A stretch of DNA of 64,000 nt from Hypericum androsaemum (Eukaryota; Streptophyta; Magnoliopsida; Malpighiales; Hypericaceae). Shown piece by piece: positions 1-12,206 of this stretch. Under the pieces are notes generated by a model that saw only the letters and a program-made list of their open reading frames with translations, was not told where the DNA came from and did not search any database. The translations under genes and the position numbers were made by a program. Numbering within the stretch: position 1 is the stretch's first letter; each line of letters starts with the position of its first letter. The stretch covers positions 2,053,501 to 2,117,500 of the forward strand of contig OZ023187.1 in the NCBI GenBank assembly GCA_963995505.1, written 5' to 3'.

Positions 1-139
1 TTCCCAGAGTAGATTTCAGTTTGATGATAGCAATTAAAGAAATATGATGAATGAAAACATCTGAGTTGTTCATGAGATTCCTCTTCGAAAATGGAATAGT
101 ATAAGAAGCTACTTATGTGAAAAGAAAATAAAGATGTAC

Positions 140-213
140 CTCTTTCACCCCATTAGATGGTAAGGACATCAAAGCAGCAGTAGGCAATTCTGGATTAAGC
201 ATCCCTCCACCAC
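140..213 (-). other. Candidate internal exon of a gene running off the left edge
   Basis: On the minus strand a 74-nt segment is bounded by a TTTCAG acceptor and a GAG|GTACAT donor. It has an open frame reading MLNPELPTAALMSLPSNGVKE after a glycine run. The rest of such a gene would lie left of position 1. The pyrimidine-rich stretch near 1020-1190 could be its promoter or 5' leader. No family is recognised; one short exon could be chance. Confidence 0.25.
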
Positions 214-759
214 CTGAAATGACCTCAGGCTATCTAGCAAAACTTCATGTTTGCTAAGCAATTTCTCTCATACTAGCAAGACAATGGACCCAACCTAACA
301 CAGTGTTAATGCATACCTACCATGAAGTTAAATAACCACCAAGAAAGAATCTAAAATGCCACCAAATCGTCAAGCATATCAGCATCCAACTAAATAGGAG
401 ACGTTCCGCGATACAGATTAGTTCATTTTCAGTACTCATTAACACAGAGATTCAACTATAGATATCGAACAAGCAAATAAGTGATCAACCTCGAATGGTA
501 ACAAGTTGATAATCATCATTAACAATCAGGAAAAAAAAATGGCAGCTTTCTCACATTTTTTAAGTATGGCATTATTGTTGGACACCGCATCCACCAACAC
601 CGCTCCAGCGGAAGAACCTAAACAAAAAGCAAAAACATATACGAGTTCTTTCTTGTAGAGTGCTGCTTGCAAGAAAAGGTGTTCAACAATTACTACTTGG
701 CTCTCTCGCTAATCACCTCAAAGAGCTTCCACGTTGTTGCAGTATTACAAGAAGAAACA

Positions 760-985
760 AATATGCATAGCTAGCTCTCAGCCACAGAATCTATCAAGCC
801 AACATGCAACGACCGATAATCTCGAGTTCGAATCACGAAAATAAAAAATGAGCCACCCGCGGATGGGGTGCTGTACAAATATATACATGCCTAGCCAGCT
901 CTCTCTTCCCACGCTACTCACAAACTCGGCCATATAATCTATCAATCAATCCGACATGCAAGGGCCAATAATCCCGATTTCGAAT
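760..985. repeat. Imperfect tandem duplication, about 100 bp units
   Basis: Two neighbouring segments (about 762-850 and 885-980) share the order CTAGC-AGCTCTC, an ATCTATCAA stretch, ACATGCAA and a TTCGAATCACGAAAA end. They are diverged copies. The shared TTCGAATC resembles a tRNA B box, but no A box was found, so a SINE origin is not supported. The stretch 214-760 shows nothing I can name. Confidence 0.5.
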
Positions 986-1230
986 CACGAAAAGATACCA
1001 AAGGATGAGGCTTTAATTACCAGGAAGAGGGGAGGGAGAGAGTTTCTGTAGCTCCGACTTAAACATTGGTCTCCTCTTTCTTTCTTTCTTTCTTTCTTTT
1101 TTAGCTAGGCTTCTTTTCTCTCTCTCTGTGTGTGTTGGGTCCCTCAAGTTTATAACCTCTTCTCCACCGAAAAAGAAGTCCTAGTCTTTAGGAGTTTTGT
1201 TTCTATTCTTCAGGAGGAGTTTTTGCGGGA

Positions 1231-1995
1231 AAAAGAACCGATTTGTATTGGACTGGATATAACAGATTTGAAATAGTCGAGATTTTGCAGTGGACATGGA
1301 TAAATATTGTATATTTATGAATTTGAAATTTGAATTATGAAGAATAAGCTAGAACTTTTTATACAGATATTTAAATCGAAACGACTCTAATAAATATCAT
1401 ACTGGATAAATGTTAAAATATAATATAATAATATTCAAACGAACTATAGTAAATATCCTAAAACGGGGATCCAGGTGATTTTTTTGCTTTAAAGTGTTTT
1501 TTTTAGAATATCGGATATCAAAAAACTACTATATTGATTAATTTAAATTTAAGTGAATAGAAATTTTAAAAAAGTAACTAAATTTTTTAAATAAATTTTA
1601 ACAATATTAAATTTTTAATGGATCGGATTCCAAATCTCCTAATTAAAGAGATTTGAAAAAGGGTCAATTTCCAAAAGGGTCAAACTCTAATATTAGGTTT
1701 GGTTGTACAAAATAGGGAAAGTAAATTAGAGTTTAATAAAGTCTAGTGGTATTTGTATTGGACTGGATTTGAAATAATCGAGATTTTGGACTGGACATGG
1801 ATAAATATTGTATATTTATGAATGTGAAATTTGAATTATGAAGAACAAGCTAGAACTTTTTATACAGACATTTAACTATGCTTGAAATAAATAATGAAAA
1901 AAATAAATCGAACGACTCTAATAAATATCATACTGGATAAATGTTAAAATATAATATAATAATATTCAACTATAGTAAATATCCTAAAATATTAA
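1231..1995. repeat. Pair of about 230-bp direct repeats
   Basis: Segment 1231-1462 and segment 1750-1992 begin with TTTGTATTGGACTGGAT and end with TAGTAAATATCCTAAAA, and stay alignable throughout. The second copy has a short insertion near 1878-1905. Identical orientation and an AT-rich unit suggest an old local duplication or two remnants of one element. No coding potential is seen. Confidence 0.75.
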
Positions 1996-3825
1996 ATATT
2001 AGAAAATTACATATCTTTCCAAACATAGAGATCAACTTACATGTAAAGTTTTGCGCTCAACGGCATCTACTTTTTTTATATAAAAAAAATACGACTGTCA
2101 AAATATTTAAGGAAAAAGTTATTTAAGTTTGAAAACATATTATAAGTAAAAAGTAATCATTTTTTAAAAGAACATACTCGGAATTTTAAAAGTTATTTTT
2201 AACCTATTATTAACGACACAGGTCAATTTTGAAACACAACTGATTATAACTTTAACCATAATTTTTTTAAGACTTCAAACAGAATTCAAAGTCATCATTT
2301 TAAAAAAGAATTAATCTTCTCAGACTAACATAACAAAATTTAAGTATGGAAAACAAACAAATTGTTGAACTTAAACCACAATTACTGTTTACTTCAGCCA
2401 TGATTAAATATACATTATTACAAGGATCATTGTCAAGAAGTCAGTATTCTCAAATAAATGAACATAAATTTTCAACTTAAGAATTAAGTAGGTATTAATA
2501 TAATTATTATTTAGAGAAAAAATTAAATAAGTCAGTCTTCTAAAATAAATGCACACATAAGTGCACTTTACTAACCGGCATTTGTTCTGTCGTTGGAAAA
2601 AGTTCATACTTGAAAGTTTAAAAAATTATGCGTGCATTCATTTTAGACATTGTTTTAAAACCATGGTCCAACCGAAGGTCGGACCGGTCGGACTGCTACC
2701 TGGTACTAATCCAGGGTCTTTTTTTTGTTAAAACTAGAGAACGGTCTGACTGCTCGAACCGTCAAGTAAAACATCTGCGGGTGACCCGATTCGCATTGAA
2801 TATAAAAGTTAGTGTTTATTTTGTTGTTTATCCGATTTAATTTAGAAACAACACCCTCACTTCCATGTTAGTCTAAACTTGAGAATTTTAGACTAATTGG
2901 TACTTATGTTGTTATTCGGTGAACTTCAAGCTGGCTAATTTGCCTAAATTTATGTGTAATGTGTGTAGATATTTGGGGTACTATGGTCATGGTTTATAAT
3001 CACGGAGTCAGATAAGAACTTTGTCTTCGTGGTAATATCGACAATACTCTTTTTTCCAATGGATTTTGAAGAGGGTGACGGCTTGAAGGTGCGAGTTCTC
3101 CATCCGACTTATTATATATAAATAAAATAGAGTAAATTACCCTCAGGTCCCAAAAATTTGTTTCGCTCTATGTAATTACTACTACTGAAAGGGACACATA
3201 CCCGAGGCGACGACATGTTCACGACTGACTGCTCTCACTTGGCACTCGCGAGCTCGGTGCTGGCTTCACCTCAGGGAACTTGCGGGTCTTGAGGCCACAG
3301 TCGCACAGGATGTTGGTGGGTTGTCGAGGACAGCAAGCATCTTGTTGATTCTGTCAGCAGTCTCCTCGGTGGACGGTATTCTTGGGGGGGAGTGGATATC
3401 GTATTCTGTTAGCAATTTTAGTTTATGGTCAATAATCTTTTATTCCTTTATGCAAACATTGAAACTAATAAAGTGATAATCCAATGTAGTCACCTCAAAG
3501 TTTGTAAAATAATCAGATCCAAACATACGACAGCTAGATCTCAAACAGATAAAAGGGTAAAAAACTCGCAGTGCAATAACAAGTTCAACATTAGAGCCAT
3601 CTGATTAACTTAAATTGGATACAAAAACCAGATCTAGTTAATAAACACGCAACTAACTAGCCCCTATTACCACGCAAACCGACCTCATTGAAGAAGCTGG
3701 AAGCCTCTTTTCCACTTCAAAAACTTGCCGGATTCGCGTAAATCTCAGTTCAAGGCTATGTCTCAATCTAAAGCACGACACTTTTCCAGATCATCAAGTT
3801 TCAAACTTGCCGGATTCGCTGAATG
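1996..3825. other. Intergenic; GGTCGGACC patch and a GC-richer fragment
   Basis: Mostly AT-rich without a credible gene. At 2660-2770 there is a small GGTCGGACCGGTCGG patch like the arrays inside the MULE at 27.2 and 35.4 kb. At about 3190-3395 the minus strand is GC-richer and has a short open stretch reading [19 protein letters not shown], perhaps a gene relic I cannot identify. Position 3131 onward starts with AAATTACCCTCAGGTCCC, resembling the ends of the TIR elements at 61-63 kb, but no partner end was found. Confidence 0.4.
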
Positions 3826-5404
3826 AAAATTTTGACATGCCAATCGCACAATCATCAATCAACACCCAATAATCTTAATATGAATCAACGAGAGTTATGA
3901 TCAACTCTTCGGATTTAGAAGGGCATACCATTGATCATAATATGAACACTCACAATCAGTCAATGAAATTATTGTAGCTTAATCAGGTCTTGAGTCCGAG
4001 TTTTTGAAAACGTAATAGTATTAAATATTAGTTCAGAGAACCATTAGACCGGATACCAGATAATATATTTAAAAAAAAGATATGAACACTTGCATCAAGA
4101 ACATAGTGCTTCTCTAGATACAGTTAATGCTGCCAAAACAGGAAGAGCTTATATAATCTAAAAGGAAACACGAAAAGTTCATGAACTCCATGCATTCTAA
4201 GTGGGCTTCCCCTACCTATTTATACTACAAAAGCACAGATCAGATTATGCCCTTGTTCTTCATCAACCACGCAAATCAATGACAAACATCCATTGCAATT
4301 GGAGGTTCCACTAATCATCTGCCTGGAGGTCAACTGGAGATAGATATGTTTATATGCATCTGTAGAGAAGTTGCAAAGTCTTTCATACCATTCCAACTGG
4401 TGGAAGCGGTGGATTTGAGACAAATCTTGCAGGCACGTCTTCGTTGGCGCCACTCGGAACCTTTGCTTCGTGTTTCTGGGGTAATGCGGTCTCAAGCGAG
4501 GCCCTCCCTTCCCGGAGAAGTTTGGGACTCTCGAACAGCTTTTTGCCGTCGAGGACCGCTATGCAAATGGAGAAGGCTTGCAAGATGGAAAGTAATGAAT
4601 TGAACCCACCGAATAGATCCCGCCCTTGAAAGGAGACAGGCTGAAGACAGGCCTGACCTCCTCGTCCCCTCCCTGAGGATGAATATTAATCAGAACCGTT
4701 AATTTTATTCGACGTATAGCTGAAGTACGAAAACAACGTAGTAGGATTATGAAACCGAAACGTTACCTGAAGGATTAGCTCAAGTTTATCTTCGGGAGAA
4801 GAAGATGTAGACGAGCTCAATCTTGTGTTAAGTTGTATATCATTTGCAAGAATCTTAAGTTGACAACCCAAATCCCAACCTCCACAATCACACGATCAGC
4901 CTGATCTCCACCGTTGGATCAGTGAAGATGGTCTTCCTTTGCTTGGCAGACTATGAATTCCACTTGGAAGTACAACAGTTGTACCGAATCTATCACCGAT
5001 CTATCTTTTCGGTCTCATGCACATCGCTGAATGTGCTTCTCCGAATCACCTTAGAAACCTTGACCATGATTGCGGCAAGCTCGTTACTTGCCTGAATGTC
5101 TAGTGTTTGCTGATCCGATTGTTGCAAGTCAATGGCCAACAAAACGAACTCCCTGGCAAAAGATTGCTCCACGTAGCCCTTTTCACTCAAGCTCTGAGAC
5201 CTTCAACTGGGCTACAACGTTAGGAATGTAATCGTGGCCTTTGGCGTTGTTTCCGTGGTTCGTCCATCTGCCGTTCTTTTTCTTGACTTCTTGAATCGAG
5301 AAGAATGTATAACTGCAGCTGCAGTCATCTTCCATCGGGGTAGTCAGGTTTTTCATCGTAGCTGCAAGAATGTCGGGTTCGTTGTCAACAGCAAATGTGA
5401 ATGG
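3826..5404 (-). pseudogene. Truncated duplicate of the DUF3527 gene 3' end
   Basis: This segment aligns collinearly with 13046-14640: the downstream flank, the last exon (minus, about 4670-4383) and the C-terminal part of the long exon (minus, about 5400-4760). It is broken. A 14-base loss near 5190 and an in-frame stop near 4990 disrupt the frame, and everything upstream of the C-terminal third is missing. The splice acceptor before the last exon is still recognisable near 4674. Similarity ends sharply at about 5404, next to the synthase pseudogene. It is a partial segmental duplication and not a retrocopy, because intron and downstream flank are included. No functional product is expected. 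Confidence 0.85.
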
Positions 5405-5775
5405 TCTGAAGAAACTGGCAAGCCTGGGAAAGGGTGAAAAGAAAAACTAAAAGAAATTATAAGATAAAAATAAGTAAATATGAATGAAGCAATGTAGTGC
5501 TAAACGTGGGCAGAATTCACAAAACATTAGACAAATGACATCTAGATCTTGTAACACTTTGCGTATTCAAGCTATGGCAAAAGAAAAGTGATGTAGTGGC
5601 TGAATTTTGGTACTCTTAAGGAGCTCTTAGATTCTTTGTTGCAGCAATATGAGGTTCATATTGAATGGAAGACAGCATGTTAGAGTCGATCATGGTCTAC
5701 CAAGCAACAACAACTTCCTTCCTTCCGGTCCAAATCCATCTTCCATGTCCCCGTGGGGAACATAACATAACTTAC
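5405..5775. other. Spacer between two gene fragments
   Basis: This stretch lies between the duplicated DUF3527 fragment and exon 5 of the synthase pseudogene. It may be remaining intron 5 of the synthase gene. I could not find exon 6, which should encode a LPGPNYHC-type motif in this family. The minus strand has a donor-like GTAAGT just below 5776. Confidence 0.4.
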
Positions 5776-6850
5776 CACTAAGCAAGTAAGAATCCTCCAC
5801 CAAATCAAAACCGTGTAGATCTTCTTCTCTGAAAAACAAAGCGATGGAACGTCCACTGCATTGAAACAACCAAATTATCTCTCACTCTATGGATCCTTTA
5901 TTAACAAAATGCAAGGATTGGCAAGCTGCAATAAACCAGAGTCTCACAGCCACAAAACTACTGAAGATAAACCAGAATGTAGTCTCACTGACAAACGCCT
6001 TGCGCTAACCAAGCTCCTGCAATGCCAGCGAAACTTCCAAATCAAATTGTGAACTACCAACATCATCCATAAATTAGTCTTAGCATTCACTACATCAAAA
6101 TCACCGCGTGGAATCAAATTCACTCACCGGGAGTAGGAAAAAGCCGGCATCTTGCAGCAAGGGGCCAGGCCGATGCAAGTAACGAACGCCATGTGCAGCC
6201 AATCCATGTATGTACTGTGAAGGTGACAACATTACATACATTCTTTAATTAGTACATATCCAACCACACACACAATAACAAACAACATTTCCCCATCAAC
6301 CACAATCCATTACTGTCTCCCAAACCAAATCAGAATCACAACGAGACAAACGAAACCCGGTGGGGCCCACATATTTGGTTCCGTTATTCAATTTGCTCTA
6401 ACAAATTATAAAAGGGCAGAAAGAAGAAGAGATGCAAACCTGGAAAACAATGCCAGCGAGGAGAATCTTCCAATTCTCGGCTATAAGCTGCAATTCCATC
6501 GCCGTTTCCGAGCAAATTTTCCTCCAGAACTTCCATAGAATAAAACCCAAAAAGGAAACAAGCTAAAAAATCCAATTTCATCTCAAAGTTTTCATCTTTA
6601 ACTTTTTTCCTCCCCTTTGCAGAAGAACAATAAACTAAGTAGAAAACAATAATTTTCTTCCTCCATAACTTCCGAAGAACAAAACCCAAATAGGAAAAAA
6701 CCTAGAAAATTCAATTTCGTCTCAAAGTTTTCATCTTTAACCTTTTTTTTCCTCCCCTTTTGAAGAAGAACAATAAATTAAATAAATAAACAATACTTTG
6801 AGGAATTTTTTTACCACCTTGGGACCTTCACGATCGACGTAGACGGGCAT
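5776..6850 (-). pseudogene. Inositolphosphorylceramide synthase (ERH1/IPCS family), 5' five exons, broken
   Basis: Five exons read on the minus strand: 6850-6818 (MPVYVDREGPK), 6529-6440 (FWRKICSETAMELQL then IAENWKILLAGIVFQ), 6214-6128 ([18 protein letters not shown] then [11 protein letters not shown]), 6016-5948 and 5855-5776 (contains KKIYTVLIWWRIL). All introns have GT-AG ends and phases fit. The family transfers inositol phosphate to ceramide in the Golgi; full proteins are about 300 residues with several membrane spans and a C-terminal HHD catalytic set. Here exon 4 has an in-frame TAG at 6007-6005 where related proteins have Gln. Exon 5 is 80 nt where 81 is expected, a 1-nt loss. All later exons, including the catalytic region, are missing. 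The family match rests on remembered conserved motifs, but their order and exon lengths agree well. Confidence 0.85.
6522..6790. repeat. Tandem duplication within intron 1/exon 2 of the synthase pseudogene
   Basis: Segment 6521-6650 recurs at about 6659-6785: both contain CTTCC, AAAACCCAAA, ATTTC-TCTCAAAGTTTTC and a CCTCCCCTTT run, then AAGAACAATAAA. The duplication includes the acceptor side of exon 2, so a decoy splice acceptor exists upstream of the true exon. Confidence 0.7.
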
Positions 6851-7038
6851 TTTGCGAATTGGGTTATTCCCAGGTTAAGGGTTTACATTCATTGACGCGA
6901 TAACGAAGGTTGGAAGGAAAATTTCGATTTCGATTTTGAATGTTGAATCTTTATTCCTTTTTCCAATTTCTTTTGTTTGGTTCTTCCCTTGGAAATCGGT
7001 GAAACGTGCAAGTATTTCGGTTTACCGTGTTTCTAACT

Positions 7039-7049
7039 CTGTCCCTTTT
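7039..7049 (+). repeat. Target-site duplication of the LINE, 5' copy
   Basis: CTGTCCCTTTT occurs here and again at 12698-12708, directly after the A-run that ends the LINE. This 11-bp exact match is the expected product of target-primed reverse transcription. Confidence 0.8.
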
Positions 7050-7056
7050 ACACTAG

Positions 7057-7161
7057 ATCAAGAACAAGGTGGAAGAGCTTGTTGGAGACCAAGGATTTAA
7101 GTCAAATGCCTTGGGATTGAAGGATCTGGCCATGAAAATTGCCACCAGGTTAAAGAACTAA
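7057..7161 (+). pseudogene. UDP-glycosyltransferase C-terminal fragment at the LINE 5' end
   Basis: Frame 7057-7161 reads IKNKVEELVGDQGFKSNALG then LKDLAMKIATRLKN and a stop. The pattern I-K-VEEL--D---K-NAL-LK--A-K is typical of the last helices of plant family-1 glycosyltransferases, which move sugar from UDP-sugar to small molecules. Only about 30 residues are present. It starts 8 bases inside the 5' TSD copy of the LINE, so it seems to be part of the inserted cDNA. The end may be LINE-derived, because the expected EGGSS-type motif is replaced. Confidence 0.6.
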
Positions 7162-7177
7162 AACAGACGGCTCTTGT

Positions 7178-7253
7178 TTTTTTCTCCTTACTGGAGCCAT
7201 ATCCCTTTCTAGGGTTTTTTTCTCCTTACTGGAGCCATATCCCTTTCTAGGGT
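7178..7253 (+). repeat. Two tandem units of about 38 bp at the LINE leader start
   Basis: The unit contains CTCCTTACTGGAGCCATAT and ends CCCTTTCTAGGG; it appears twice back to back. It probably marks the native 5' end of the LINE. Tandem 5' units are known for some L1-like promoters, but promoter activity is only inferred. Confidence 0.7.
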
Positions 7254-8150
7254 TTCTAGACGATCCACCTTGATTTCAGTGACTGTTCTCGCTTCGCTTC
7301 CTCGCTTTTCCTCTTATCGCCATCGCCACGTTCATCCTCTCTGTGCCATCGCCACGCTCATCCTCTCATCGCCATCGCGTTCCCGGTTTTGGTTTCCTTC
7401 GTTCTCACTTTCCATTCTCACATCTCTTCATTATTTTATGTTTTCGCGTTTTGGTTTTGCTTCGTTGTAGTCGTCTTGTCTTGTTTGGCTTCTTGCGTTG
7501 TTGGTTTGTGTTCTTAGGTTTTCTGTTTCGCTTTCTCGTTCCTGCGTTCGAGGTCTCCACTTTCGTTTGCCTCGTTGGTTCGTGTTCGTTAGTCTAGGCT
7601 TGTACTAGGTCTCCCTTGTTGATTCGTCGGTGTAATAGGTTGTGCCTCTTTTGGCTTCCTGTTTGTTGGATCGTGTCTTTTTTTGGCTTCCTCTTGTTTG
7701 CCCGTTGTGTTGTTTTAGGTTTGTTCGCTCGTCGGGTCGATGTTGGCCTGTTCATTTGGGTTATTCTGTTAGGGTTCCTTTTTTTTAACTGTTTCAGCTT
7801 TCTCTTGTTTCGGGCAAGGAATCGTTTGGTGTTCTTTTCGTTGCGTCCAGTTTTCGTCTTCTGATAGTTTGTTTGCTTGTCGTTTGGTTTTTCTTATTAG
7901 GGTTCTTATTTGTTCGCTTGGTCGGGTTTTTTTTCTTGTTGGGATCCCCGTCACAGCTTGTTCGTTTTGTTTACGCTGGCTGATTCATTATTTCTGTGTT
8001 TGTTTGTTATTTTCTCCAACATCGATTGCCTTGTTGCTTTCAGCTTTGATCTGGTGCTTCCAAGTTTGCAGGGACTATCTTTTGGTCACACATATAATGG
8101 CTACGGATAATGGGACACCGAATGGCTGGCCAGTAGCCCCGCCGGGCGCA

Positions 8151-11100
8151 ATGAAGGTCATATGGTGGAACTGCCGCAGATTGGGAAGTCCAGATTGAGC
8201 AGGTTGGTAAGGTCCTGCAATCCCCACATCATTTTCCTTTCTGAAACAAGGCTCAAAGATGTGGAAGCAGAAAATATGAAATGGAGGTTAGGTTTCGAGT
8301 GTGGTGTGTATGTTTCTTGCCAGGGAACGGGCAGAGCACGTAGTGGCGGGCTCGTTCTCTTATGGCGCCGAGATATTGACATTACTTTATTATCGTTCTC
8401 ACTCCACCATATAGATGTGGAAGTTGTGGATTTTTGCTTGTGGAGGTTTACAGGTTTCTACGGATGGCCAAACACGGCAGACAGGTACCAGTCGTGGGAT
8501 CTTCTAAAGCAGTTAAAGGAGCAATCTACACTACCATGGCTTTGTGGAGGTGACTTTAATGAAATTGGGTCTCTAGCAGAAAAGAGAGGGGGTAACCTTA
8601 TCCCTCAAAGGAGAATGGATGCTTTTCAGGAGGTGATTCAGCACTGTGGATTATCTGAAGTTAAGCAGACAGGGTTGTGGTTTACTTGGACGAATGGACA
8701 GGAAGATGAGGGACACATCGAGTGCAAATTAGACAGGGTCTTGGCTTCAGCTGATTGGCTTGACCTTTTCCCACACATTTGGGTGGAGGCTTGCCCTCGG
8801 CTTGGTTCAGACCATTCTCCCCTGATTGGACAGTTGAGTTCTGAAGAGGGTAGGCCTCCGCTGAGGCGATTTCGGTTTGAGCAGATGTGGGAAAGACATG
8901 AGGATATAGGGAAGGAAGTTCAACTTGGGTGGGATTGCACGTCTGAGACTGAACTGGAAGCGAAGCTGGCTGCCTGTGCTCAACACTTCAAGACATGGGA
9001 CAAGAATGTTTTTGGGAACATGAGAAAGCAGAAGTGTGAATTGGAAAAGAAAATTGGCACCTTGCAGGATCTACCTCTGACCGCGGATAGAAAGAGGAAC
9101 TTGGATGCCTTACTCAGGCAACAAGAGAAAATACTGTCAAGAGAGGAGGCAATGTGGGCTCAGAGGCCGAGAGTAGATTGGATACGTGAGGGAGGTCGTA
9201 ATACCAAATTCTTCCATCAAAAGGCAAAGCACAGGGGAGTTCGAAATTGGATCCAAGAGTGGATGGCCCGAACGGCCAAAAATTTAGAGGGTGGACTGAG
9301 TTGGAGCAGGAATTTAGAACTTTTTATGCTAACTTGTTTGCTTCTGAAGCTAATATGCAGGTAACAGAAGTGACAAATTTGATGGAGGTGCGAGTGACTG
9401 AGGATATGAGTAGACAGTTGGGAGCACCCTCCACGAGGGAGGAGGTGTACAAAGCCCTCTATGAGATGGGCCCCACAAAAGTACCGGGGCCTGATGGTAT
9501 GCCCCCACTCTTCTTTCAGAAGCATTGGAAGACTGTTGTAACTCGTTCCACTCTGGCTGTGCTTAATGATAGGGCCGACCCCACTAATATGAACGCCACT
9601 ATAATTGCTTTAATTTCAAAAGTTAAAAGACCTACAACTTGCTCTGAATATCGACCTATAAGTTTGTGCAATGTAGTCATGAAAATTATTACTAAGGCAA
9701 TCACAAACAGGTTAAAGGTCTTTTTGCATGATATCATCCATGAGAACTAAGGAGCTTTTGTTCCAGGTCGGTTGATTACTAATAATGCCCTAGTTACTTT
9801 TGAGTCTTATCACTATCTGAAAAAGAAGAGAAAGGAGGGAAGAGGGTGGTGTGCTCTTAAGTTAGACATGATGAAAGCTTATGATAGGATAGAGTGGAAT
9901 TTTTTGGAAAAAATGTTGTTAGCCATGGGTTTTCAGGAGTCCTTTACTACCCTTGTTATGAAGTGTATTCGTGCTGTTAGATATGCAGTGCAGGTAAATG
10001 GACATGTAGGGGAGTCCTTCTTTCCGGAGAGGGGACTGCGCCAAGGTGATCCGCTCTCCCCTTATCTTTTCCTGATATGTGCAGAAGGTCTTGTAGCTCT
10101 TATTCGAGAGGCAGAAAGGACGCGATGCTTGCATGGTTTGAAGGTGGCTAAGGGAGCTCCAGCAGTTACTCACCTCTTTTTTGCAGATGACTCTCTTTTG
10201 TTTGCAAGGGCAACAAAGGCAGAGCTACAGAATATTCTTGACCTGCTGGATAAATATTCTCAGGCATCGGGACAGCGGGTGAACTTGCAGAAGAGCTCAA
10301 TTTTCTTTAGTGGCAATATGTCTGAGGTGCAGAAGGAGAGATTGTGTGCTTTTATGGGGATGCGAAGGGGAGAGGAAGGGGATACATATCTGGGTTTGCC
10401 GACTCTGATTGGTCGGTCTAAGAGGTTGATTTTCTCTTATATTGAGGACCGAATCAATTCAAATATAGGGAGCTGGAAGGAACGGTTTCTTTCAAGAGCT
10501 GGGAGGGAAACTCTGATCAAGTCAGTGTTATTGTCTATCCCTACATATATTATGAGTTGTTTCAGCTTACCTGTGGATACCTGTGAAAGGATTGAGAAGA
10601 AATTATGTACTTTCTATTGGGATAGCAAAGAGGGGGAACGTAAAATGCATTGGCGCAGTTGGATTCGGATGTGCAGGTCAAAAGCGGAAGGGGGTTTGGG
10701 CTTCAGGAGGCTACTTAGTTCAAATAGAGCAATGCTTGCAAAACAGGCTTGGAGCCTACTTTGTAACCCAGAGTCTTTACCGGCAAAAGTTCTGAAAGTA
10801 AGGTATTTTCCACGGGGAGATATAGTTACGGCAGATATTGGGTATAGACCGAGTTTCACATGGAGGAGTATACGAGAAGGAATGGATTTACTTACACCCA
10901 ATCTTGAATGGAGGGTGGGTAACAGAACTAAAGTGGGAATTTGGGAGGATAGGTGGCTTCCAGGGACGGAGCTTGGGCATCCGCATTACATCTACCCAGG
11001 GGCAGACTCGAATCGGTGGGTCTCTGATTTATTGGTGGAAGGGACAAATGAGTGGGATAGCGATCTGTTACAACATTTGTTTAGGGAAGAGGATATACAG

Positions 11101-12206
11101 CAGATAAAAGCAATTCAGGTAAGTGCTAGACTTCCGGAAGACATGGTTCGCTGGCGACATAACAAGGATGGCATTTATACGGTAAAGTCGGGTTACTATA
11201 TTGATCTTCAACATTGGTGGGAGCATTCTGAGCTGGCTTCGATTCTAACTCATGCGAGAGAAGTTTGGAACTGTGTTTGGAGGCTGAAATGCCCTCCTAG
11301 GATTGGCACCTTCATATGGCACCTGCTTGACAACAATCTTCCGCTTAGAACTAACATTTTAAGGAGGGGATTGGATGTGGATGTTCGTTGCCCCTTTTGT
11401 GCGAGTTGTGCAGAATCAGGTCATCACCTATTCTTTGAGTGTTCTTTTGTAGGTACTTTGTGGAGAAAAATTGGGATCGATACTCGGGAGTTCCAAGGTA
11501 TGACGCTGGTCCAGACATGTTCGGCCCTATTTTCGATGCGGGAGGAGGAGGAACGAGGATGGAGAGCGGCCTGGCTGTGGGGCATTTGGAAAGTGAGGAA
11601 TGAGGTAGTTTTTTGAGCAGCATCATTCGAAGCAGCACAAGGGGTACTTCAATCGGTTAACCAACTTTGGACCAACTTCATAACTGTACAAAGTCCGAGT
11701 CCTACCTCAAGTGTTAGGCGCCTTCCATAGACAGGATGGTTCAAAGTTAACACGGATGCAGGGATTAATACTAACGTGATGAGTTTGGACATTTTGTTGT
11801 AGGATTTGTGCGTAGATATGGAGGCCCTGTACACCCAACTGTACGAGAAGCTCGAGGAATGCTAATAGGCATGGAGCTCGCACTCACTCTTGGCCTCAGG
11901 TATGTTTGTTTGGAGTCTGATTGCTTATCTCTTGTGCAGGCTCTGAATAAGCAGGTGTCGGATAGAAGTGATTTGGCCTTGTTGGTTGCGGACTGCAAAG
12001 AAACTTGTCGGGAGTTCTTAAACCATCGCTTTATGTTTGTTCGGCGAGACAGAAATAAGGTGGCCCATGCACTTATAAAAATCCAGCTGCAAGGTGACCT
12101 TCAATTCCAGTTCTTTTCGACACCTCCAAGGATAATATGTGAACTGTTGGCGGAAGATCTACGTAATGTTGTTGGAGAGGCTAATAGCATTTTGAGGGAC
12201 GGGTAG
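8151..12206 (+). pseudogene. LINE ORF2: endonuclease, reverse transcriptase, zinc finger, RNase H
   Basis: The start reads MKVIWWNCRRLGSP, the usual beginning of the plant LINE endonuclease (8151-8830; LSETRLKD, GGDFNEI and SDHSPL motifs). A 1-base loss near 8190 shifts the frame; a second shift lies near 9265. The reverse transcriptase (about 9480-10330) shows [43 protein letters not shown] and the catalytic [13 protein letters not shown]-to-TAA-type stop sits at 9748-9750, just before FVPGRL. A zinc-binding RVT domain (11260-11470, ending [15 protein letters not shown]) precedes a TGA at 11614. An RNase H domain continues in shifted frames (VNTDAG near 11747, EARGMLIGMELAL and LESDCLSLVQAL at 11840-11950). 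All catalytic domains are recognisable, but at least two stops and three frameshifts rule out a single active protein. Confidence 0.9.

Noticed and set aside
760..985. SINE based on TTCGAATC B-box-like motifs
   Set aside because: No A box at the right distance, no tail and no TSD; it is a simple tandem duplication.
7270..8110. Overlapping 60-110 codon plus frames rich in Phe, Leu, Cys, Arg
   Set aside because: They arise from the T/C-rich LINE leader and do not resemble LINE ORF1 (no zinc knuckle or DUF4283-like motifs).
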